Made by a program: the position numbers and the translations under genes. Source: Cynocephalus volans (Eukaryota > Chordata > Mammalia > Dermoptera > Cynocephalidae). Taken from it: DNA of 64,000 nt. Each line of letters opens with the position of its first letter. Position 1 is the stretch's first letter. The stretch lies in contig NC_084462.1 in the NCBI RefSeq assembly GCF_027409185.1, forward strand, positions 82,260,179 through 82,324,178, written 5' to 3'. Under the pieces are notes generated by a model that was given only the letters and a program-made list of their open reading frames with translations, was not told where the DNA came from and searched no databases. This document shows, one piece after another, positions 44,639-56,277 of the stretch.

Positions 44639-46440
44639 AAAGATATTAAAAGAAAAGAAAACTACAGACCAATATCCCTCATGAACTTTGATGCAAACAT
44701 ATTTTTTGAATTTAGCAAACTGAATAGAACAATATATAAAAAGAACAAGATTTATCCCAGGGATATAAGTTTGGTTTACTATATGAAAATCAGTCAATGT
44801 AAGTCAGTATGTTGACAGACTAAAAAAGAAAAAATGTATATGATCATCTTAATAGATGAAATAAAAACATTTGAAAAATCCAGCATCCGTTCATGATAAA
44901 AACTCTCAGCAAATGAGGAATAGAAGGGAATTTACTCACCCTGATAATGGACATCACCAAAAATCCTATTGATGAAAAACTAAATGTTTTGTTTCCACCT
45001 TAAGATCAGGACCAATGGGAGGATGTCCACTGTCTCTGCTTCTATTCAACATTGTACTGGAGGTTTTACTAATACAATAATATAAGAAAAAGAAAGAAAC
45101 ACATCCAGATTGGAAAGGAAAAAGTAAAACTGTTTGTAGATTACATATTCACGTATGTAGAATATCCTGTGGAATCTACAAAAAAGCTGGTAGAACTAGT
45201 AAGGGATTTTTCAAAGTTATAGGTTACAAGGGAAATTTTTTAAAAATACAATTTTATTTCTATATACTAGCAAGAAACAATTGAAATTTAAGAAATTACT
45301 ATTTATAGTAGCATTAAAATATGATATACTTAGAGAAAAATCTATTAATGCATGTGTAAGACCTGTACACTGAAACTTTCTAAAACACTGGTAATAGACA
45401 TTAAAGACCTAAGTAAATGGAAAGATATGCCATATTTATGGAACTGAAGGCTCAATATTTTTAAAATGTCACTTTTCCCCCAAATTGATCTATAGATTCC
45501 ATGTAATCCCATTGAAAATCCTAGAAGAGTTTTATTGAATAAATTAACAGTCTGATTCTATAATTCATGTGAAAATGCACAGGACCTAGAATAGCCAAAA
45601 CAACTTTGCAATGTAGAAAAATTTGGAAGGCTAACACAACCTGACTTCAAGACTTATGGTAAAGCTACTGTAATCAAGATAGTATGATATTGTTATAAAT
45701 ATAGACAAATAGATCAACCAAACAGATTAAAGAGTCCACAAATAGACCTACACATGTATAATCAATTGATTTTTAATGAAGGTTCAAAGGCAGTGTGGTG
45801 GAGAAAGGAAATCAGTAAATGATCCTGGAATAATTGGATATCTATATGCAATAAATATGTAAGTAAATAAATAAATACCCGCAATCCATATCTTGTACCA
45901 TATATAAACATGTACAAAAAAATCACTCAAAATGAATCATAGAAATAATTCTAAAACCTGAATCTAGAAGAAAACAGAAGAAAATCTTTGTGACGTTAGG
46001 TTAGGCAAAGATACTACACCAAAAGTATGAATGATTAAAAAAATTCAATGAATTGAACAACAAAATTAAGACCTTTTGCTCTTTGAAAGACACTGTTATG
46101 AGAAAGAAAAGACAAGCCACAGACCAGGAAAAAATATTTTTAAGTCACATATATCAGATAAAGGATTTACATCCAGAATATGTAAACATTACTCAAAATC
46201 TAACAATTTAAAATAATCCAAAAAAAAAAAAGGGGAAAACATTTGAACACATGCTTTACTACAGATGATATGTGAATGGCAAATAAACATATGAAAAGAT
46301 GCTCAATATCATTAGTCATTAGGAACATGTAAATTTAAGCCACATAGACATTAATTAGAATGTCTAAAACTTAAAAGGTTGAACATACTAAGTGTTGGTA
46401 AGGATGTGGCAGTTTCTTAAAAAGTTAAACATACATCTGC

Positions 46441-46849
46441 CATATAGGGCCATAATTTGAGTGAAGTGAATGTGGAGACTGTCTCCTTTAAATGTGTATT
46501 CTAGGTGGGTGCTTCACTGGTCTCACCCTAGTCCTGGGCCTGCATGTAACCTAGCCATTTTACTACTTCTCTTGAACTATTATATTTGCCAAGAGTTTCA
46601 AAAGTTTATTTAAAACTCAAAAGTTGAGGACTGACTCTTTCTCTCAGCATTTTTCCTGAGGCAATGAAAGTTACATATAATATTTATTCTATTGCTGTTT
46701 TAGTAAAGTTGCCCCCCTCCCTGCCCCCAACCTTAGGGATGGATGTTGAATTTTATCAGATAACTTTGGCATCTACTAAGATGATCCTATCCTTTTCTCC
46801 TTTAAACTTTTAAGACACTAAATTAAATTAACAAGTTAATTTAAATATT
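46441..46849. other. Unclassified non-coding stretch
   Basis: No gene or repeat recognised. A C-rich patch lies at about 46710. Confidence 0.4.
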
Positions 46850-46985
46850 TTAAATTATAAATCATTTCAAACATGCTGAAAAGCACAAACAATAACAGAC
46901 ACGCATCTGCCCACTACCAATAATTATAGACATTAGCATTTTGCCATATTTGCTTTAGCTCACTCTCTTTTAAAAAAATTTTCAC
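46850..46985 (-). repeat. Old L1-like repeat, left part
   Basis: AATCATTTCAAACATGCTGAAAAGCAC...TTAGCATTTTGCCATATTTGC has the pattern of an old antisense L1M end. The remainder continues at about 49611 beyond the inverted L1. Confidence 0.45.
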
Positions 46986-46989
46986 CTTG

Positions 46990-48060
46990 TTTTTCTTTCT
47001 ATTTTTTTATATTATCTTTTTTTTTTACTGATTATATATTTGTGGGGTACAGAATTCAATATCAATACATGTGTACAATATGTGGTAATCAAATTAGGAT
47101 AATTATTATACTTATGTTTACAAAATATAATCAATCCTTATGATCCGTAACCAGTTTCTCGCCAAGGCCCTCCCACTCCCCCTTTCCTACCTCTAATAAC
47201 CACAGTTCGGTTCTTTTTTTTTGGAAAATTTAATGTATTATTGCCTATCTTTTTCTTTCTTTTCTTTCTCTTCTCTTCTCTTTTTTCTTCCACTTATGAG
47301 TGAGGACATGTGGTATTTCTCTTTCTGTGACTGGCTTATTTCATTTAACATAATTTTCTCTAAGTTCATCCATGTTGCTGCGAATGGCAGACTCTTGCTC
47401 TTTTTAATAGCAGAGTAGTATTACATTGAGTATATATACCACATTTTCCTTATCCAGTCATTCATCGATGGACATTTAGGTTGATTCCAACTCTTGGCTA
47501 TTATAAATAGAGCTGTGATAAACATGGGAGTGCAAGTATTCCTTCAACATGATGATTTCCATTCCTTTAGGTATATACCCAGCAATGGGATTGATGGGTT
47601 GTATAGCAGTTCTATCTGTAGTTGTTGGAGGAACCTCCATATTCTTTTCCATAATGGCTGCACTAATTTACAGTCCCCCCACCAACAGTGTAAGAGGGTT
47701 TCACTTTCTCCACATCCTCATCAGCATTTGTTATTCTCTGCCTTTTTGATAACAGACAGACTAACTGGGGTGAGATGATATCTCAGTGTGGTTTAGATTT
47801 GCATTTCCCTGATGCTGAGAGTTAAGCATTTTTTTTTCATGTTTCTGTTGGCCATTTATATATCTTCATGCAAGAAATGTCTATCAGTTTCTTTGCCCAT
47901 TTATAATTGGGTTACTTGTTTTCTTACTGTTGAGTTGTTTGAGTTCTTTGTATATTCTGGATATTAATCCCTTGTCAGATGCATAGTTTGCAAATATTTT
48001 CTCCCATTCTGTGGATTGTCTTTTTGCTCTGTTAATTGTTTCTTTTGCTGTGCAGAAGCT
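46990..48060 (-). mobile_element. 5'-inverted L1, 3' part (antisense)
   Basis: Reading left to right: tail complement, antisense 3'UTR (TATATTTGTGGGGTACAGAATTC), then the antisense end of ORF2 down to TTTGCTGTGCAGAAGCTT at 48060. This corresponds to about position 59331 of the 54.4 kb L1. At 48061 the orientation flips. Together with 48061-49610 it forms one element. Confidence 0.85.
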
Positions 48061-49610
48061 TCAGGATGGTTCAACATATGCAAGTCAGTAAAAGTGATAC
48101 ACCACATCAACCAAATCAAGGACAAAAACCATATGATTACCTCAATAGATGCAAAAAAGCATTTGAAAAAATTCAACATTGCTTCATAATAAAGACTCTC
48201 AGCAAATTAGGTACAGAAGGAAAGTATCTCAACATAATAAAAGCCATGTATGACAAACCAACTGCCAATATCATTCTGAATGAGGAAAAGCTGAAAGTTT
48301 TCCCCTTAAGAACAGAAACAAGACAAGGATGCCCACTGCTATTTAACATAGTATTGGAAGTACTAGCCAGAGCAATCAGGCAAGAGAAAGAAATAAAGGG
48401 CATCCAGATTGGAAAAGAGGAAGTCAAACCGTCCCTATTTGCTGATGACATGATCCTATGTATAGAAAAAATGAAAAACTCTACCAAAAAACTCTTAGAA
48501 ATGATAAATGATTTCAGGAAAATTGCAGGATATAAAATCAATTTGCAAGTATCAGTAGAGTTTTTATACTCCAATAACAAACTAGCAGAAAAAGAAATCA
48601 AGAAAGCAAGCCCATTTAAAATAGTCACAAAAGGGGGGGGGGGAGGGGCAGCCAGTAGCTCACTTGGGAGAGTGTGGTGCTGATAACACCAAGGCCGCGG
48701 GTTTGGATCCCTACATAGGGATGGCCAGTTAGCTCACTTGGAAGAGCGTGGTGCTGACAACACCAAGTCAAGGGTTAAGATCCCCTTACCGGTCATCTTT
48801 AAAAAAATAAATAAAAATAAATAAATGAATAAAATAGTCACCAAAAAAATTAAATACCTAGAAATCAATTTAACCAAGAGATGAAAGATCTCTACAAATC
48901 ACTGCTGAAAGAAATTAAAGAAGACATAAAAAGATGGAAAGACATTCCATGCTCTTGGGTTGGAAGAATTAACATTGTGAAAATGTCCATACTACCCAAA
49001 GCAAACTACAGGTTTAATGCAATCCCAGTCAAAATACCAGTGACATTCCTCACAGAAATAGAAAAAACAATCCTAACATTCCTATGGAACAACAAAAGAC
49101 TCTAAATAGCCAAAGCAATCTTGAGCAAAAATAAATAAATAAATAAAGCTGGAGGCATAATACTCCCTGTCTTCAAGCTATATCACAAAGCTATAGTAAC
49201 CAAAACAGCATGGTACTGGCATAAAAACAGACACTTAAACCAATGGAACATAATAGAGAACCCAGAAATCAACCCACATACTTACAGACAACTGATCTTT
49301 GACAAAGGCAACAAGAACATACATTGCGGGAAAGACTGCCTCTTCAGTAAGTGTTGCTGGGACAATTGGAAATCTATATGTAGAAAAATGAAACTAGACT
49401 CATACCCACCATATACCAAAATCAACTCAAAATGGATTAAAGGCTTAAATATAAGACTGGAACTATAAAACTCCTAACAGAAAACATAGTGGAAACACGT
49501 CAGGATATAGGACTGGTCAAAGACTTTATGAATATGACTTTATTATATGAATATGAAAAGCACAGGCAACAAAAGAAAAAAATAAACAAATGGGATTATA
49601 ACACTCTATC
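48061..49610 (+). mobile_element. 5'-inverted L1, 5' part (sense)
   Basis: Sense ORF2 from the place matching about 57985 of the 54.4 kb L1 to about 59320. Frame 48036-48683 has TRQGCP and the catalytic [10 protein letters not shown] of reverse transcriptase. A SINE interrupts it at 48629, and 48881-49105 continues with [16 protein letters not shown]. Several stops follow. Because it ends almost exactly where the antisense part starts in L1 coordinates, this is a classic inversion. Confidence 0.85.
48629..48829 (+). mobile_element. Dimeric tRNA-Ile SINE with G-rich front
   Basis: After A4 and a G11 run comes GAGGGGCAGCCAGTAGCTCAC, then left unit with GGGTTTGGATCC, right unit GGCCAGTTAGCTCACTTGG and TTACCGGTCATCTTT, then A-rich tail. 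TSD TAAAATAGTCAC at 48617-48628 and 48830-48841. The head bases are altered by the G run. Inserted in L1 ORF2. Confidence 0.88.
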
Positions 49611-49990
49611 TTTTTAAAGAAACAGACATTAAAAGTACAATAAAGCCCCCATTTCCTCCCTTTCAGCCTTTCTTTTCTGCTGAAATAGCATCTCTTCTGA
49701 AGTTGGTATGTTCATTACAATGAATGTTTTAATGCTTTATATGTGATTTTATTTTGCATTTTTTAAAGTTTTACATAAAGGGTATCATACTGAGTAGATC
49801 ATCTAGCAAGTTGGATTCATTCTATTTTAGTTTGTGGTTTTTATTTACCATGCTTTTAGTTTGTGTTTTTTTCTTTCATTGTCTGCTATGGATTGATAAT
49901 TTTTCTTCATTCCCTTATATCTCCTCTCCTCATTTTAAAGTTATGTTTTTTATTTCTAGTGTCAATCCTCCTGCTGAAAACACTAAAAGT
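49611..49990 (-). repeat. Old L1-like repeat, right part
   Basis: CTTTTTAAAGAAACAGACATTAAAAG...AAAGCCCCCATTTCCTCCC...TTAAAGTTTTACATAAAGGGTATCATACTG resembles the continuation of the old antisense repeat left of the inverted L1. CACTCT and a CTTTTAAA-like string occur at both junctions, a decayed TSD. Confidence 0.45.
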
Positions 49991-50559
49991 GTTGGAGAAA
50001 ATTTTGATTTTTTTCTAAAAAGCATTGTAGAGCTGTCTATGTAGTAAGAAGTTATGGGCCAAAATTTAAGGGAACACTGGAAACTGGAGAAATAAGCCAA
50101 GCACTGATGCACTAAAACTGCTTTTGCTCTTAGGTTACTTGTTAATCTGGACAGACTTAGACTGTGGTTTTAGCAGACTTTTGTGTGGAGGGATCTCCAC
50201 GTTGACATCAAAGGCCTACCTAAGGAGGGGAGCCAAATAGATGACCCCTTCCCCACTGACCTGGCACCCTAAAGGGTGTCACCCTCGGGGTAAAAGAAAA
50301 CCTGATATATACCTACCCTCCCATATACCCAGGGGATGGAAGGGAATGTTGCTTTGGCACTGAGAAGAGCTGATAAAAAAAGAAAAGGAGAAAAACTCCT
50401 TCCTGAGAAGTTGTGACTTCCCAAGAATTACAGACCTGGGTTTGGATAGTTCAGAGCACATGAAGCCATGAAATTATATAATATGGTCCTGAACTGGTAG
50501 AAGAAAATACTCACTGAAAGAAGGTACCTTCATCCTAAGCCCCACAGAACTCTTTACAT
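49991..50559. other. Unclassified non-coding stretch
   Basis: No gene or repeat recognised. Confidence 0.4.
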
Positions 50560-51080
50560 AATATTTTATGGTCAGTAAGCAGTGCACAGTAAAACACACA
50601 TATGTACATACATGGAAAAGATCCCATGAGAAAAAGCACAGAAACAAAATATAACAGATATATGAATTATCAGACAGAGGTAATTTTAAAAACTAGGCTT
50701 ACTATATTTAAAATAATAAAAACCAAATTAAAAATATCAGAATACTCTAAAAAATAAAATATGACTGATCAGATCTGAAAAGAACAAATGATATTGTACA
50801 GAAATGAATACAATAAATGAAATTTTAAAATTCATGGATAAATATAACAGCAAATTAGAAGACATATTAGAAGAAATTATGCAGAATGCAGCACAGATAG
50901 ACAAAAAAGATAGAAAATATAGAAGAAAAGTTAGAAGATGTGGAGGAGACCAGGGGATCTAATATTCTTTTAATAGGAGTTCTAAAAGGAGAGGAAGGAC
51001 AGAATAGAGTAGAGGCAATACTTTAAGAAATAATGAGTAAGGATATTCTAGAACTGATGAAGAATTTTGCTTCAAATGAC
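50560..51080 (+). repeat. HAL1/L1 ORF1-like remnant
   Basis: GGGGATCTAATATTCTTTTAATAGGAGTTC, AAAAGGAGAGGAAGGACAG and AATAATGAGTAAGGATATTCTAGAACTG match the ORF1 C-terminal region of old L1/HAL1 elements in sense. It contains stops. Confidence 0.5.
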
Positions 51081-53020
51081 TTGGCTATCTCACTACTGCT
51101 CTCAAATACTTGCAACACAAGCTATTCAATTTTTAAAACATTACTCTCCTCATGCTCTGAAAATAAGCTTCACTTATATGTTGCTTATATAATATGTCAT
51201 AAAATGCCTCTTTCATACTTTATAAATTACAACTCTAGCTATCTTGGGACAATATTATAATAAAAAGGCAGGCAAGTTTCAGGTGGGCTATTCCATAATA
51301 AGAAATTAACATCTTGATGCTGTGTGGATATTTTAGTACACAAATTTTAATGACAAAGGGTGGTGGTGGTATTTAGCATTTTCCAGACTAAAATTATTGC
51401 TGCCATGTTTTATCGTGTGGAACTCTAGAACATTAGTTACTCATTTTTCTGTAGTTTAGAAGGGACAAAAATCACTTTCTGAAAACAATCTCATCCTTAT
51501 TCCTAATACTTTATTTCTTTGGCACAACTCCAAGTACCAGGTGGAGTGATTTTCTACCCAGGCAGATTTTTGCATGTTTCAATATTCCCCAGAAAATGTC
51601 AATGCTACCCCCCAGCTCTGCTGATTATTAAAACATAAAGCTGTGTACTTAATTAGTGACAATGAATAGCTGTATCCTAGGTAGTTCTCAGGTGAGTTAA
51701 TCTCAAATTTGGAGATGTTCACTGTTTTTTAAAAGCTCAGTTGAAAGAAACACTAAGGAGGATTGTCTTAAAGATATGCAATTCATTCAATTCTCTGGAT
51801 ACCCTGAAACCTACCCCTGGATTAAGGCATACCATACATAGAATCTTGCCAATGATGACTCAGTAGAGACATTTTCAGGTTTTAATTTCCTAAGAAATTG
51901 GCTTGCTTTTTGCGGTATAGACAAATACTCATATTATCTTCTGTTTATAATCCAATACTCTACTACTGTTTTAGGGCTTAAACTTAGTCAGGGAGACTGG
52001 AAATATGCATGGCTTTGAATTCTGTTTTTTGACATGGCCATTTTGCTGCAGTTGTTACAGACTCATCAAAATGATCATGGTAACGACAAGATATAAACTC
52101 GTTTTTGTTGTGTACACCTCATTCCTTATACTCACTTAATCTCTGAGCCTCATCACATTCCTGATCTTCACCCCAGCTGAGGATGTTAGTCATTGTATGA
52201 GGCTCAGATTGGGTTGAAAACAATCATTTTGCACGTTTTATCAAAATAAGAAAAAAAATATGAGTTTCTATTTTAGTCTGTACCAAAATGCCCCCTTGTC
52301 AAAATGTTTGCTTCAAAATGTTATATATGAAGGAAACTATTAATATAATAATTGCCAAACTCATTTAACAACCTTTTATTATATCTCAGCTAGGGGTCAG
52401 GTATTTGGTACATGGGAGTGACGGTGAGATATGACCAAATAAGCCCAAATTCGAAAGCAAGGAAATTAATATTTGAAAGTGAAACTAGTAGAATCCATAC
52501 AGAATGGAAGTAATCAACTACCTATAAAGTAGCAGAAGATTCTGTGTGTAAATCAGTAACTAAGGAGTTTTGGAAAGAGAATTGAAATAAAATTTATAAA
52601 GCATATTTATTATGAGCTGATTATGTGTTTTTACCTCATTAAGGAGCACCCAAAACTCCAAACAAGATAAAAAGGGAGTAGTCTCAGGAAAAGATGATTG
52701 TATTGCTATGCTATAACACAATGCACTCAATCTAATCAATTGCAGTCTATTTTGACAGAAGAAGAAATATTTGAATAAAGAAATGTTGTTCTGCAAGGCA
52801 TCCATAGTGGTACAATAGACCAGAAAAAAAATGCAGTTTTTTAGAATGCTTGTCATTCATTTACTAATTTCTTTATTCACTCATCCAATGTTTATTGAGG
52901 CTTGGTACAGGTTTTATGAGAAGCAATGAAAATGTAAAGACCAATAAGACAGTCTCCACCCTCAACAAACTTACAGTCCAGTAGAGAGCAATAGATAAGT
53001 AAATCAATAATTATAGTATA
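51081..53020. other. Unclassified, mostly single-copy-looking DNA
   Basis: No gene recognised. About 52855-53015 has an old-repeat look (TCATCCAATGTTTATTGAGG; CAACAAACTTACAGTCCAG). Otherwise nothing assignable. Confidence 0.4.
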
Positions 53021-53027
53021 GGCTGAC

Positions 53028-53434
53028 TGTATTAGTCCATTTTGTGTTGCTATAACAGAAATACCTGAGACTGGGTAATTTATAAAGAACAGAGGTATAT
53101 TTGGCTTGTGATTCTGGGACAGCTGCATCTGGCACAGGCTTCAGGCTGCTTCTACTCATGGTGGAAAAGTGGCAGGCAGATGGCGGGTACAAGCAGATCA
53201 CATGGCAAGAGGCAGCAAGAGAGAGAGAGGAGGTGCCAGGGTCTTTTTAAACAACCAGCTCTTGCGGGAACGAATAGAATGAGAACTCACTCACTATCAC
53301 TCTTCCCCCAAGGAGAGCATTAATCCTTGCATGAGGGATCTGTCCCCATGACTCAAACAGCTTCCAGCACTGCCACATTGGGGATCAGATTTCCACACGA
53401 GTTTTGGCAGAGACAACACATCCAAACTCTATCA
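53028..53434 (+). mobile_element. MaLR LTR (MST/MLT1-like), solo
   Basis: TGTATTAGTCCATTTTGTGTTGC at the start, GAGACTGGGTAATTTATAAAG, TCATGGTGGAAAAGTGGCAGG, GGTGCCAGGGTCTTTTTAAAC, then CACATTGGGGATCAG and CTATCA at the end. Flanks CTGAC (53023-53027) and ATGAC (53435-53439) fit a 5-bp TSD with one change. ERVL-MaLR LTRs are non-coding. Confidence 0.8.
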
Positions 53435-54385
53435 ATGACTATGGCTATTATTATTAATAATAATTACATACTGTATTAGTCAGCTGTGGACACAATGCTA
53501 CATAAAAATGCAGTGACTTAAAATAGCAATTATATTCTCTAGCTCATAGGTCTGTGAGATGGATAGGTAAGACTCTAGCTGGTAGGTTCTGGGCTACAGA
53601 TTGGGTTCAGGTCAGTTTCACATGTCCCTCACCTTTGGACCAGTTTCCTTGTGTCTCACTCTGGAGACTATGCTGGATAATCAGCATCAATGTGGGACAT
53701 GCTCTTCTCATCACTAGAGGAGGAAGGCAAGCTCAAACACACAAGCATATTTCAAACCTGGGCTTAATTTATAAATGTTGACATCCCTTTGGCCAAAGCA
53801 AAACATGTAGCCAAGGCGACTACTTGGAGTATACAGGAGCAAATATTTGCTAAACAATAATCCAAATTCACACATACAAAGTGCAATAGGAGAGATTAGG
53901 GATACATTAAATAAGTCAAAGTTCTTAGTTATAAACCATAGAAACAGACTCTGGCTTATTTACTGACAAAAGGAATTTATCAAGGAGCTATTGGCTAGTA
54001 TGTAAGGTCTCTTGAAAGCCTTAAAAACCAGTCTCAGAGAAATCAGTCTGCAGAAGAGTTGCCCTGTAACACTAAGATTTGCTTTTTGAAAAGGTGTTTT
54101 TGTGATTGGAAGGAATTTCAGGAATATACAATAAAAGACTTTTGTAGTAACTCAAGTGAGATACAGTAGAAGAACTGGAAATTGATAGTTGGGTAAGGGT
54201 TGGGAAGATATAAAGAAGGTGGAATCTTCAGAACTTGTTACAGAGTTTATTGATAGTGGTGGACACTAGAGAAAGAAAAACTGAGGGTTACTCTCAGGTT
54301 TCAGGGTTGCATAACTGGAGGGATGGCAATATGATTCAACAAAATGAAACAGAGAAAGAAAAAGAGAAGGAACATAATTACCTTC
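53435..54385. other. Unclassified, one possible old repeat
   Basis: 53471-53780 begins TGTATTAGTCAGCTGTGGAC and has an LTR-like look, but I could not place it. The rest shows nothing. Confidence 0.35.
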
Positions 54386-54401
54386 AGAAATGTTGAATTT
54401 T
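54386..54401. repeat. Left TSD of the L1 pair
   Basis: AGAAATGTTGAATTTT, repeated exactly at 61303-61318, 6.9 kb away. Confidence 0.93.
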
Positions 54402-54404
54402 GGA

Positions 54405-54910
54405 GATCCAGCAGGTAGGCTTCACTGCTGCCACCCGGCTCCATTCCCAGCCCAGCCCAGTGTGCACAGAGCTGGGAGACGTCTGGCTAGGGAGGCTGAG
54501 ACTCAGCAGAAAACACACACCCTGCGGGGCTGCCACTGCGTGATCCAGCAGGTAGGCTTTACTGCAGCCACCCGGCTCCATTCCCAGCCCAGCCCAGTGT
54601 GCACAGAGCTGGGAGACATCCGGCTAGGGAGGCAGAGACTCAGCAGAAAACACACACCCTATAGGGCCGCCACGGCGTGATCCAGCAGGAAGGCTTCACT
54701 TCCGCCACCCGGCTTCATCCCAAGCCTGGCCTAGCACTCACAGAGCAGGGAGACATCCTGTAGGGGAAGTAGAAGCTCTCCAGAGCCCACACACTCTGCA
54801 GCACCTTGGTGCATCCCAGCAGCCCGGGCCAGAGCTCAAGGAACAGAGAGAAGTTGGGCACAAGAAGCACAAGCTCAGCAGAGACCACACACCCTGCAGT
54901 ACTGCCCCGT
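54405..54910 (+). promoter_or_regulatory. L1 5'UTR tandem monomers (promoter array)
   Basis: A unit starting GATCCAGCAGG repeats at 54405, 54542 and 54679, a period of 137 bp. The first two units differ at about ten positions. The third is more diverged, and related starts (CATCCCAGCAGCCC at 54812, GATCCAGCAGCCC at 54911) suggest two more worn units. The units are GC-rich compared with the rest of the window. In mouse L1 such monomers carry the pol II promoter; the same role here is an inference. Confidence 0.8.
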
Positions 54911-55109
54911 GATCCAGCAGCCCAGCAGAATTCAAGCTGACTAGAGAGGTGGCTCCCTGGAGAGGCCCAAGACCCGAGGCAACCACACACACAAGACACT
55001 AGAGGCCAACTGAGCTGTCACGGAGGTAGCCATACCAAATAGGCAACCACAGCAACACCTTAATCAGTCAATAGTGTCAAAACTGTGGACTGTGAAACCC
55101 CCTCGCACA

Positions 55110-55854
55110 ATGAATAAACATTAAAAAAAAAGATACCAGAAATACAAAAAATCAAGAAAGTACACCACCAAAAGTTAATAAATCTCAAACTCTAGATCCT
55201 ATAGAACAAGAAGCCCTTGATATGACTGACAAGGAATTTCGAGTGATAATTCTAAGGAAACTGAATGATATACAAGAAAACTCAGCTAGATATCATGATG
55301 AAAGGAGGAAAAGTATACAGGACCTGAAAGAGGAAATGTACAAGGAAATCAATGCCCTGAAAAAAAATGTAGCAGAACTTGCTGAACTGAAGAAGTTATT
55401 CAGCAAAATAAAAAACACAATGGAGAGTTTAACCAGCAGGCTTACGGAAGTTGAAGAGAGAACCTCTGAACTTGAAGATGGGCTGTTTGAAATAACACAA
55501 GCAGACAAAAAAAAAGAAAAAAGAATCAAAGGCATTGAAGAAAATCTGAGAGAGATATCAAACAACCTTAAACGCTCAAATATCCGAGTCATGGGTATTC
55601 CAGAAGGGGAGGAAAAAGGAGATTGCATTGAAAACATATTCAACAAAATAGTGGCAGAAAACTTCCCAGGTATAGGAAAAATCACAGATCTTCAGATCCA
55701 GGAAGCTCAACGATCTCCAAACGTATTCAACCCAAAAAGGTCTTCTCCAAGACATGTTATAGTCAAATTGGCAAAACTCAAAGACAAAGAGAGAATCTTA
55801 AAAGCTGCAAGAGAGAAGCGTCAAATCACTATAAGGGAGCCCCAATCAGGCTAA
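55110..55854 (+). pseudogene. L1 ORF1, disrupted
   Basis: ORF1p is the L1 RNA-binding chaperone. The ATG at 55110 is out of frame with the main frame because of an indel in an A-rich run; the frame is open from 55114 and has an internal ATG at 55222 giving 210 codons. Residues about 15-110 (from 55222) are a charged, heptad-like coiled coil. RSNIRVMGIPEGEE (118-131) starts the RRM-like domain. VQ/IQEAQRSP and RILKAAREKR belong to the C-terminal domain. One base is lost near 55834, ending the frame early; C-terminal codons continue in another frame to about 55970 and beyond. Confidence 0.85.
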
Positions 55855-56277
55855 CATCAGACTTTTCATCACAAACCCTAAAAGCCAGAAAGGAATGGGA
55901 TGATATATTTAAAATACTAAAAGACAGAGATTGTCAGCCAAGAATACTCTACCCTGCAAGGCTATCCTTCTGAAATGAAGGGCAAATAGTATATTTCTCA
56001 GACAAACAAAAACTGCAGGAGTTCACCACCACAAGACCACCCTAACAAGAAATTCTCAAGGGAGTACTCGGTTTGGTTCCTGAAAAATAACTTCCACTGC
56101 CATAAAAACCCAAGAAAAATCAAAACGCAGCAGTATAACAAAAATGGCATTCATGAAGAGAAATCAAACAAACAAAAATGCTATCTACAACCTAAGGAAC
56201 CAACAAACACAAAAAACAAACAGTAAATCAGAGAGCAAGGAACAAAAGACACCAAAGACAACCAAACAACCAATAAA

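Larger units (their letters stand above)
43490..46440 (+). mobile_element. Old L1 (L1ME) ORF2 region, sense
   Basis: A long run of L1 ORF2 with stops in all frames. Recognisable are TTGGAAACTAAATATTATAC, CACAACAAATTAAAATGTGTGAGATGCAGCTAAAG, ACTCCAGGCCCAGATGCCTTCACTGG (RT region), GAACTGAAGGCTCAAT and later TATGCAATAAATATG. Two SINEs lie inside (43699-43874 and 44536-44638). It breaks off near 46440 before the 3'UTR. Confidence 0.75.

Noticed and set aside
48173..48628. Antisense frame of 151 codons
   Set aside because: It is the mirror of the L1 reverse-transcriptase region on the other strand.
53108..53323. Short frame in the MaLR LTR
   Set aside because: The LTR is non-coding; the frame is a chance product.
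54715..54999. Antisense Cys-rich frames
   Set aside because: They are the reverse reading of the L1 5'UTR monomers; cysteines come from the base composition.
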